Shown piece after piece: positions 34,732 through 41,777 of a stretch of 64,000 nucleotides of DNA. The notes beneath the pieces are model-generated. The model did not search any database and was not told the origin of the DNA. It worked only from the letters and a program-made list of their open reading frames with translations. This stretch comes from Magnetospirillum sp902729445 (GTDB lineage: Bacteria; Pseudomonadota; Alphaproteobacteria; Rhodospirillales; Magnetospirillaceae): NCBI RefSeq assembly GCF_902729445.1, contig NZ_CACVCE010000073.1, positions 83,788 to 147,787 of the forward strand, given 5' to 3'. Every line of letters starts with the position of its first letter. Position 1 is the first letter of the stretch. The position numbers and the translations under genes were made by a program.

Positions 34732-35888
34732 GGTTCGGGCTGGTGATGGCCGGCGAAATCGGCCTCGATCACCGCCACCGCCTCGGAACTCATGCCGTTA
34801 TAGCGGGCCGCCATCTCGCGGCCATAGGCGCCGATCAGGTTGAATTCGATATAATCGCCGTCGGCGACGTCGGTCGGCAGCTCCAGCGCATAGGGCAATT
34901 TATCGTTGCCGTCGCAGGTCGGGCCATAGGCGGTGAAGGCGGTCAAGGGACCCCGCCGGGGCCGGCCGGCGCAATCCATCACGCGATAGGGCAGGGCGAG
35001 ATCCTCCTTGCCCCAATAGACCTCGGTCAGGCCGCCGAAGATGCCGTCGTTCAGATAGACCGCATCGGGCTTCCTGAGGTTGACCCGGGTCAGCAGCGAG
35101 CCGCCTTCCGCCACCAGGCCACGGCCCGGCTCGCAGGCCAGGCGGATGCCGCGCGGCGCGGCCAGGCGCTGGCGGGCTTCCTCGATGACGGCGAAGAAGG
35201 TGGCCAGCGGCGGCGCGTCGGTGGTGCGGTAATAGGCCGGAAAGCCGCCGCCGATATCCATCAGCTCGATGGCCATTCCGGCTTGATCGATGCACTCGCA
35301 GGCAAGCTTGATGCCCAGCCGGAAGGCTTCCGGGTCCAGACATTGCGAGCCGACATGGAAGGTGATGCCGGGCTTCAGGCCCAATTGGGCGGCGCGTTGC
35401 AGCGTCGCCACGAACACGTCGGGGGTGGCGCCGAACTTGGTCGACAGGTCATAGACCGCGCCGGTGCCCTTGGGGATGGCCAGGCGGACCATCGGCACCC
35501 AGTCCAAGCCTGCGATGGCGGCGATCTTTTCCAGCTCGGCAATGCAATCGACGGCAAAGAAGCCGACGCCCATGTCGCGGGCCAGCGCGATCTGGGCCGG
35601 ACTTTTGGCCGGGTGGTGATAGTACATCACTGCGTTCGGCACGCATTCCCGGACACAGCGGATTTCCATGGCGGAGGCGACGTCGAAATGGGTGATGCCT
35701 TCGGCGGCCAGGGTTTCCAGCACCAGCGGATGGGCGTTGCACTTGACGGCATAAAGCACGGTGCCGGGAAATCCGGCCAGGAACTGGCGCGCCACTGCCG
35801 CCAGTCGGTGGGGCCTGAGCAGGTGAACCGGCGTTTCGGGACTTTCCTGGGCGATCAGCTGGGCGACCGAACCGAAGCGCCCGATCAC
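34728..35888 (-). CDS. Ornithine-type PLP decarboxylase (fold III)
   Basis: 386 residues of the alanine-racemase-fold decarboxylases. The PLP Lys is Lys49 in YAVKCN, then FHVGSQCLDPEAF, MDIGGGFPAYY and the phosphate-binding CEPGRGLVAEGG. The C-terminal catalytic GPTCDGNDKL with Cys and Asp is characteristic of ornithine or lysine/ornithine decarboxylases, giving putrescine or cadaverine for polyamines. GTG start overlaps the SET-gene stop by four bases. Specificity between ornithine and lysine is not settled. Confidence 0.87.
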   Translation of the reverse strand: MIGRFGSVAQLIAQESPETPVHLLRPHRLAAVARQFLAGFPGTVLYAVKCNAHPLVLETLAAEGITHFDVASAMEIRCVRECVPNAVMYYHHPAKSPAQIALARDMGVGFFAVDCIAELEKIAAIAGLDWVPMVRLAIPKGTGAVYDLSTKFGATPDVFVATLQRAAQLGLKPGITFHVGSQCLDPEAFRLGIKLACECIDQAGMAIELMDIGGGFPAYYRTTDAPPLATFFAVIEEARQRLAAPRGIRLACEPGRGLVAEGGSLLTRVNLRKPDAVYLNDGIFGGLTEVYWGKEDLALPYRVMDCAGRPRRGPLTAFTAYGPTCDGNDKLPYALELPTDVADGDYIEFNLIGAYGREMAARYNGMSSEAVAVIEADFAGHHQPEP

Positions 35889-36403
35889 CGGGTGCCCCGC
35901 CGCGGCTGGCGGGCCACCATGCGCTTTATTTTCTTCGATTCAAGCCCAGCCAGATAGGCGCGGCCGGTCTCGTTGGGGCCCTCGCGCCGCCCGGTGATCC
36001 AGCGCCGGCAATGGGCCGAACCGCAGCCGCAGGCGAACTGGCGGTGCAGCACGTCCTCGGTCATCGAATAATCGATGGTCAACAGCTCGCCGGGGCCGAT
36101 ATCGGTCAAGGCCCAGATTTCCAGGCGCTGCATGTCCAGCACGCAATTGGGCGCGCAGGAATGAGTGAACAGGCCGACGAACCACGGATCATGCAGGTGC
36201 ATGTCGGGGGTCACCTGCAACGTGTGCTGCAGGATCTTCGACGACAATTGCCCGGTGAACTTGGCGACCCGGACGCCCCGGGTAAACGCCTTGTTGGTGC
36301 GGACCCCCATTCCGACCCGTCCATCGACCGACGTCACCGTGAAATCGGTGGTGGCCGGCAGCTCGGGATCGACGCGAAATTCGGGTGGATAAAGGTCACT
36401 CAT
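35885..36403 (-). CDS. SET-domain protein-lysine methyltransferase
   Basis: 172 residues, nearly all SET domain. The SAM-binding start is GMGVRTNKAFTRGVRVAKFTG (split here at Gly31-Gly51), followed by the pseudoknot motifs HSCAPNC (81-87) and GELLTIDYS with Tyr112, and a post-SET Cys cluster CGCGSAHC (Cys125, Cys127, Cys132) that would bind zinc with Cys87. Bacterial SET enzymes are known to modify chromatin-like or cellular proteins. Here it heads an operon with the decarboxylase and flavoprotein, each overlapping by four bases. Confidence 0.85.
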   Translation of the reverse strand: MSDLYPPEFRVDPELPATTDFTVTSVDGRVGMGVRTNKAFTRGVRVAKFTGQLSSKILQHTLQVTPDMHLHDPWFVGLFTHSCAPNCVLDMQRLEIWALTDIGPGELLTIDYSMTEDVLHRQFACGCGSAHCRRWITGRREGPNETGRAYLAGLESKKIKRMVARQPRRGTR

Positions 36404-36616
36404 GGCGTCGCCCTCTTCGAGGCCGGAAAGTGAGAATCGTCAGACACGGTATTATTAGCTACATGGCCTCGTCAATCGGGGATACAAGGGATTTGAAAAT
36501 TCGTTTAGCGTATTGGTCACATTGACTTTTTTGATGGTGGACACCCCCGGATGGTTAGGGTGCGCCGAACCGCTCGCGGCGCCCTTCAATGCATGCTAAA
36601 AACCAGGAGGGGAGCA

Positions 36617-36643
36617 ATGTTGAAAGAACGGCGACATGGCTGA
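36617..36643 (+). promoter_or_regulatory. Nine-codon upstream frame overlapping the cyclase start
   Basis: An AGGAGGGG site (36604-36612) stands four bases before ATG 36617, which opens MLKERRHG and stops at TGA 36641-36643, past the cyclase ATG at 36636. The cyclase has no such site at its own start and has a stop codon in frame at 36621. Translation of the cyclase is therefore probably coupled to this short frame. Confidence 0.55.
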
Positions 36644-38897
36644 AAGCACCACCGCCACCGTCTCGAGCGGGCCGGCGCCACGAACCCAGGCGGAATGGGA
36701 AAACACGGCGCGGGGGCTGTTGGAAGAGGGGCAGAACTTTCTTGCCCACGATGTCTGCCGCGACGGTCTTCGTTTCTTCCCCGGCAATTTCAAGCTGACC
36801 ATCTTCGGCGCCATCGCGTTGTCGCAGACCGGCGCGGTCGACGAGGCGAGGCGCCTGCTGGCCCCGGTGCTGGATGCCATCCTGATCGACGAAGGCCCGT
36901 TCCGCCGGCTGCAGGCCAGCCTGAAAAGCGCCATCGTCAATCTGGACAATGCCGATCACAACCAGGCGCTGGGCGCGGTGGCCGAACTGGCCGAGGCGAT
37001 CGAGCTGGTGCGCGGCAAGAAGCTGGTGGCCGATGCCGACGCCGACGTCTACAACTCGCTGGCCCGCGTCTTCCGCGAGGCCTGGCTGTCATCGGGCCAG
37101 CGCCGCGACCTGGAACATTGCCGCGAGATGTTCCTGCGCGCCTTCGCCGCCGGCGGCAACCCGCGCGACGGCATCGACGCCGCGGTGATGTCGGTGCTGC
37201 TGAAGGACCATGCCCAGGCCCGCGCCCTGGCCGGCCAGGTGCACGACCTGCTGGCCGGGGCCGAGACGCCGCCGGAATCGACCATCGATGACCGCTACCG
37301 CATCCTCGCCACCCTGGGGCAGGCGCAGTTGCTGCTGGGTGACGGCGCCGCGGCGATCGGCACCTTCCAGTGGGCCAAGTCGCTGGAAGGCGTCCATTAC
37401 AGCCGTGTCGTCCGCTCGCTGCAGCAGATCGAGCTGCTGAAGCGCGGCGGCATCGAGATCCCCGACGAATTGACCGACATCATCAAGCCGCCGACGGTGG
37501 TGGTGTTCACCGGCCATCCGCTGGACCGGCCGGGGTCGGGGCCGCATTTCCCTGCGGCGCTGGAAGCCTCGGTCCGGGCCGAGATCGCCACCCGGCTGGA
37601 CGAACTGGACGCCCAGGTCGGCTATTCCATGGCCTCGTGCGGGTCGGATCTGTTGTTCATCGAGGCGATGCTGGAACGCGGCGCCGAGGTCAACGTGGTG
37701 ATGCCGTTCGCCCAGGACGATTTCATCGCCGAGAATGTCCGCTATGGCGGGCCGCGCTGGGAAATGCGCTTCAAGAACGCGTTGAAGCTGGCCGCCTCGG
37801 TGACCTATGCCACGGAAGAGCGGTTTCTCGGCCACGAGATGCTGTACCGCTTCGCCAACCAGTGCCTGCACGGGCTGTCGACGCTTCGGGCCGCCTTCCT
37901 GCACACCACGCCTTACCTGTTGGCGGTGTGGGACATGATGCCCGGCTCTCTGGTCGGCGGCGCCGGCGATTTCATCGATCAGTGGGAAGACATCTCGCGG
38001 CTGCGCATCATCGATCTCGACGGCCTGTTGCAGCAGCACCCCGAACTGATCGGCGAAGACGGCCCGGCCATGCCCGATCTGGATTTCGGCGGTGACGAGG
38101 AAGAAGGCCAGGGCCGGGTCATCCGCTCGATGATGTTCTGCGACATCGCCGGCTATTCCAAGCTGAAGGAAGAGCATATTCCCGCCTTCCTGGAATTCCT
38201 GGAGCGCGTCAAGGCCGGGGTGTCGGAATGCGGCATCGAGCCCAAATCGATCAACACCTGGGGTGACGCCATCTTCGTGGTGATGGACAAGGCCACGCCG
38301 ATGGCCGAATACGCCATGACCCTGCAGGAAGTGGTGTCCCGCCTGGGCACCGAGATGATCGACAAGCTGCCCAATCCGCTGAACCTGCGCATATCCCTGC
38401 ATGCCGGCCCGGTGTTCGAGGCGATCGACCCGATCCGCGGCAACCCCAATTTCTACGGCAGCCACATCAACCGCGCCGCCCGGCTGGAGCCGGTGACGGT
38501 GATCGGTCACGTCTATGCCACCCAGCAATTCGTCGCGGTGCTGACCGCCGAACAATCGGCCTTGCGGTCCGAGGCGGTCAATAACGGCGAGGAATTCGTC
38601 GAGAAGTTCATCTCGGAATATGTCGGCGTCCTTAGCCTGGCCAAGGATTTCGGCAAGCAGACGGTCTACCACCTGCGCCGCAAGACCGAGGCCGACCTGT
38701 CCGCCGACGACGAGATCGAGGAACAGGCCGCCGATTCCGACAGCAACATCACCGAGATGGCGGCACCGTCGGTCGGTTCGGTGATGGACAGCGTCAAGAA
38801 GATGATCGGATCCGACAAGATGCCGGCCGGCCAGACCAAGGGCGACGCCGCCGCCATCCTGATGGGCGAGGACTCGGCCTATTGGCCTGGCGGCTGA
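36636..38897 (+). CDS. TPR / SLOG-like / class III nucleotide cyclase fusion
   Basis: 753 residues. Residues 1-275 are helical TPR-type repeats (DUF4071/TRAFs-binding-like). Residues about 285-400 form a Rossmann-like unit (PPTVVVFTGHPLDRPG, then MASCGSDLLFIEAMLERGAEVNVVMPF) that resembles SLOG nucleotide-sensing domains. The class III cyclase domain (about 495-680) has both metal Asp residues, Asp503 in MFCDIAGYS and Asp544 in TWGDAIF, and HINRAARLEP for catalysis. A disordered tail closes it. No membrane segment, so it is cytosolic. It could make cAMP or cGMP. The 3' end overlaps the convergent hydrolase. Confidence 0.85.
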   Translation: MAESTTATVSSGPAPRTQAEWENTARGLLEEGQNFLAHDVCRDGLRFFPGNFKLTIFGAIALSQTGAVDEARRLLAPVLDAILIDEGPFRRLQASLKSAIVNLDNADHNQALGAVAELAEAIELVRGKKLVADADADVYNSLARVFREAWLSSGQRRDLEHCREMFLRAFAAGGNPRDGIDAAVMSVLLKDHAQARALAGQVHDLLAGAETPPESTIDDRYRILATLGQAQLLLGDGAAAIGTFQWAKSLEGVHYSRVVRSLQQIELLKRGGIEIPDELTDIIKPPTVVVFTGHPLDRPGSGPHFPAALEASVRAEIATRLDELDAQVGYSMASCGSDLLFIEAMLERGAEVNVVMPFAQDDFIAENVRYGGPRWEMRFKNALKLAASVTYATEERFLGHEMLYRFANQCLHGLSTLRAAFLHTTPYLLAVWDMMPGSLVGGAGDFIDQWEDISRLRIIDLDGLLQQHPELIGEDGPAMPDLDFGGDEEEGQGRVIRSMMFCDIAGYSKLKEEHIPAFLEFLERVKAGVSECGIEPKSINTWGDAIFVVMDKATPMAEYAMTLQEVVSRLGTEMIDKLPNPLNLRISLHAGPVFEAIDPIRGNPNFYGSHINRAARLEPVTVIGHVYATQQFVAVLTAEQSALRSEAVNNGEEFVEKFISEYVGVLSLAKDFGKQTVYHLRRKTEADLSADDEIEEQAADSDSNITEMAAPSVGSVMDSVKKMIGSDKMPAGQTKGDAAAILMGEDSAYWPGG

Positions 38898-39733
38898 CCC
38901 AGGAACCCGTCCAGCACCGCCAGTTGCTCCGGCGTATTCAGGTACGGCGCATGGCCGCAGCCGGGAATGGTGACCAGGCTGGCCTTGGGCCCGCGCGTGG
39001 TCATCGCGTTTGCCGTCTCGGCCAGCAGCAGGTCGGAAGTCTCGCCCCGCAGCAGCAGGGTCGGGCAGGCGATGGCATCGTAGATCGGCCACATGTCCAG
39101 GGGGGTGTATTGTTCGGCGAACACCCGCATCAGCTGGGGGTCGTAATGGCTGGACAGCTTGCCCGAATCGCGTCGGCGCACCGACGTTTCCGCCATCTTG
39201 CGCCATTCGGCGTCTGAAAGAGCGCCGAACGGGGCGTAGATCAGCCGCAAGAAGCCCTCGAACTCGGCCATGGTGGAAAATTCCGGCACCATGCCGGCAT
39301 AGGCGCGGATGCGCTCGATGGCCGCCTCGTTCAGTTGCGGGCCGGCATCGTTGATGACCAGGCGGGTGATGCGGGATTTGCCCGGCTCGGTGCCGGCCAG
39401 GCCCATGCCCATCAGCCCGCCCATCGAGGTGCCGACCCAGGCGCAGGTCTCGACCCCCAGCGCGTCCAGCAGACCCAAGGCGTGCAGGCAATAGGCCGGC
39501 AAGGTGTAGTCGGTATCGGGATTGGCAGACCATGACGACAGGCCGCGGCCGATGGTGTCGGGGCAGATCACCCGGAAACGGTCGGCGAAATGGGCCGCCG
39601 CCACGTCGAAGTCGCGGGCGTTCCGGACCAGTCCGTGCCACATCACCAGGGCCGGCAGGGTGGGGTTGCCCCATTCCAGCACATGGATGTCGTGGCCCAT
39701 CACGGGAACATAAAACGAGCGGCATGCTTTCAT
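38879..39733 (-). CDS. Alpha/beta hydrolase
   Basis: 284 residues. Nucleophile elbow GTSMGGLMGM (Ser near 96), oxyanion stretch MWHGLVRNARDFD, and the C-terminal catalytic His in GCGHAPYLNTPEQ; the acid is likely the Asp or Glu in LLRGETSDLL. This is an epoxide-hydrolase/haloperoxidase-like esterase fold with open substrate range. The ATG at 39733 was preferred over a start 34 codons upstream that would extend into the divergent dehydrogenase leader. Confidence 0.85.
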   Translation of the reverse strand: MKACRSFYVPVMGHDIHVLEWGNPTLPALVMWHGLVRNARDFDVAAAHFADRFRVICPDTIGRGLSSWSANPDTDYTLPAYCLHALGLLDALGVETCAWVGTSMGGLMGMGLAGTEPGKSRITRLVINDAGPQLNEAAIERIRAYAGMVPEFSTMAEFEGFLRLIYAPFGALSDAEWRKMAETSVRRRDSGKLSSHYDPQLMRVFAEQYTPLDMWPIYDAIACPTLLLRGETSDLLLAETANAMTTRGPKASLVTIPGCGHAPYLNTPEQLAVLDGFLGQPPGQ

Positions 39734-39785
39734 GGCTTGGCCTTTGCGGTTCTGGTCGGCCCCGAGTATATCTGGAGGGCGCCGA

Positions 39786-41273
39786 ATGTCTCGCCAAACC
39801 GGAAAGATCGCCATGCTGAACCTTGCCGACATCAAGCTGCTGCGCCACCACGCCCATGTGAACGGCCAATGGATTCACGCTGATTCCGGGGCCAGCCTGG
39901 CGGTGACCAATCCGGCCGACGGCTCGGTGATCGTGCGGGTGGCCTCGGTCGGTCAGGCCGAGACGCGGCGCGCCATCGAGGCGGCCAACGCGGCCCTTCC
40001 GGCGTGGCGAGCCATGACCGCCAAGGACCGCGCCGCCATCTTGCGGCGCTGGTTCGAGCTGATCATCGCCAACACCGACGATCTGGCCCGGCTGATGACC
40101 GCCGAGCAGGGCAAGCCGCTGGCCGAGGCCAAGGGCGAGGTGGTCTACGGCGCCGCCTTCGTCGAATGGTACGCCGAAGAGGCCAAGCGGGTGTACGGCG
40201 ACGTCATCCCGGCGACCGCGCCCGGCCGGCGCATCGTGGTGACCAAGGAACCGATCGGCGTGGTGGCGGCGATCACGCCATGGAACTTCCCCATCGCCAT
40301 GATCACCCGCAAATGCGCCCCGGCCCTGGCTGCCGGCTGTACAGTGGTGGTCAAGCCGGCCGAGGACACGCCGCTGTCGGCTTTGGCCCTGGCCGAACTG
40401 GCGGTGCGGGCGGGCTTTCCCGCCGGCGTGCTGAACGTTTTGCCCACCGAGGATTACGTCGCGGTCGGCGCCGAGCTGACCGCCAATCCGATCGTGCGCA
40501 AGCTGTCCTTCACCGGTTCGACCGAGGTCGGCAAGCTGTTGATGAAGCAATGCGCCGACACCATGAAGAAGGTCAGCTTCGAATTGGGCGGCAATGCGCC
40601 GTTCATCGTGTTTGACGATGCTGACTTGGACGCGGCGGTGGCGGGTGCCATGGCCTCGAAATACCGCAATACCGGCCAGACCTGCGTGTGCGCCAACCGA
40701 ATCCTGGTCCAGGCCGGAATCTACGATGCCTTCGCCGCCAAGCTGGCCCTGGCGGTGGGCAAAATGGTGGTCGGCGCCGGCCTGGCCGGCGAGACCCATC
40801 AGGGGCCGCTGATCAACCAGGCGGCGGTGGAAAAGGTCGAACGCCACATCGCCGACGCCATCGCCAAGGGGGCCAAGGTGATGTTGGGCGGCGGACGCCA
40901 TCCCTTGGGCGGCACCTTCTTCCAGCCGACCATCCTGACCGACATCACGCCTTCCATGCTGGTGGCCAAGGAAGAGACCTTCGGGCCGGTGGCGCCGCTG
41001 TTTCGCTTCGAAACCGAGGCCCAGGCGATCCAGATGGCCAACGACACCGAATTCGGCCTGGCCGCTTATTTCTATTCACGCGATATCGGTCGCTGCTGGC
41101 GGGTGGCGGACGCGCTGGAATACGGCATCGTCGGCATCAACGAAGGCATCATCTCGACCGAGGTCGCCCCCTTCGGCGGGGTCAAGGAATCCGGCATCGG
41201 CCGCGAAGGGTCGAAATACGGGATCGAGGAGTTCCTTGAGGTCAAATATCTGTGCATGGGCGGGCTGGCCTGA
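39786..41273 (+). CDS. gabD: NAD(P)-dependent succinate-semialdehyde-type dehydrogenase
   Basis: 495 residues from ATG 39786, which has GGAGGG six bases upstream; ATG 39813 (486 residues) is also possible. Aldehyde dehydrogenase signatures: AITPWNFPIAMITRK, the Rossmann FTGSTEVGKLLM, catalytic Glu in FELGGNAPFIV and the nucleophile Cys in NTGQTCVCANR. Length and motifs fit GabD-type succinate or glutarate semialdehyde dehydrogenases. With the polyamine decarboxylase 4 kb away, a role in gamma-aminobutyrate or cadaverine breakdown is plausible. Confidence 0.85.
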   Translation: MSRQTGKIAMLNLADIKLLRHHAHVNGQWIHADSGASLAVTNPADGSVIVRVASVGQAETRRAIEAANAALPAWRAMTAKDRAAILRRWFELIIANTDDLARLMTAEQGKPLAEAKGEVVYGAAFVEWYAEEAKRVYGDVIPATAPGRRIVVTKEPIGVVAAITPWNFPIAMITRKCAPALAAGCTVVVKPAEDTPLSALALAELAVRAGFPAGVLNVLPTEDYVAVGAELTANPIVRKLSFTGSTEVGKLLMKQCADTMKKVSFELGGNAPFIVFDDADLDAAVAGAMASKYRNTGQTCVCANRILVQAGIYDAFAAKLALAVGKMVVGAGLAGETHQGPLINQAAVEKVERHIADAIAKGAKVMLGGGRHPLGGTFFQPTILTDITPSMLVAKEETFGPVAPLFRFETEAQAIQMANDTEFGLAAYFYSRDIGRCWRVADALEYGIVGINEGIISTEVAPFGGVKESGIGREGSKYGIEEFLEVKYLCMGGLA

Positions 41274-41297
41274 CCTGACGGGGCCAGCCGCTTCCCC

Positions 41298-41528
41298 TTA
41301 GGCCTTCTTCTTGGCCGGCGCCTTGGGCTTGGCCGCTGCCTTCGCCTTGGCCGGGGCTTTGGCTTTCGGTGCGGCCTTGGCCTTTGGTGCGGCCTTGGCC
41401 GCCCTGGCCGCGGCCACCATCTCTTCGGCACGCAACCAATGCTCGTGGTCCCGGCCCTCGGGGCGGCCTTCGTCCTCCCAGATCTGATGGGCTAATTGGC
41501 GGATCTTGTTCTGGTGGTCGGTGCTCAT
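41298..41528 (-). CDS. DUF2934 protein with histone-H1-like Lys/Ala/Pro tail
   Basis: 76 residues. The first half is a DUF2934 motif (KIRQLAHQIWEDEGRPEGRDHEHWLRAEEM). The second half is a low-complexity tail of repeated AAPKAKA/APAKAKA units ending PAKKKA, closely like histone H1 tails. This suggests nucleic-acid or polyanion binding. ATG at 41528 was chosen over an in-frame start eight codons upstream on family length. Confidence 0.72.
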   Translation of the reverse strand: MSTDHQNKIRQLAHQIWEDEGRPEGRDHEHWLRAEEMVAAARAAKAAPKAKAAPKAKAPAKAKAAAKPKAPAKKKA

Positions 41529-41649
41529 CGCTTCGCCTCGGGCTGAAATCAAGTTGGCAAATAATATCGTCCAGGGACTTCAGAATTCTACCCTGAATTT
41601 AGGCGTCTGGGATAAGGGTTGGTGCACACTATGCAGCCCCGGCTCATCC

Positions 41650-41670
41650 ATGTAAGCTCTGTCGTTACAT
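41650..41670 (+). promoter_or_regulatory. Inverted repeat upstream of first chemoreceptor gene
   Basis: ATGTAA and TTACAT are perfect six-base arms around GCTCTGTCG, about 110 bases before the chemoreceptor start. An operator-like arrangement; the binding protein is unknown. Confidence 0.4.
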
Positions 41671-41777
41671 CTAATTTTGGTAGAAAAAATTGCCGTACTG
41701 TGCGTTACTTCCAATACGATCGGCGAGGGGTGAAGCGGTGAAATAGGCCAAAAGAATGAGGTCGATAGGAGGCTAGA

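Noticed and set aside
37089..40901. A 1270-codon minus-strand open frame across the cyclase and its neighbours
   Set aside because: It runs antisense to genes with clear domains, its composition is His/Gln/Gly-rich, and it has no domain of its own: a by-product of high third-position GC.
41676..41694. Sigma54-like element TTGG..TTGC before the first chemoreceptor
   Set aside because: The spacing between the GG and GC elements is 11 rather than 10, and the flanking bases do not fit the consensus.
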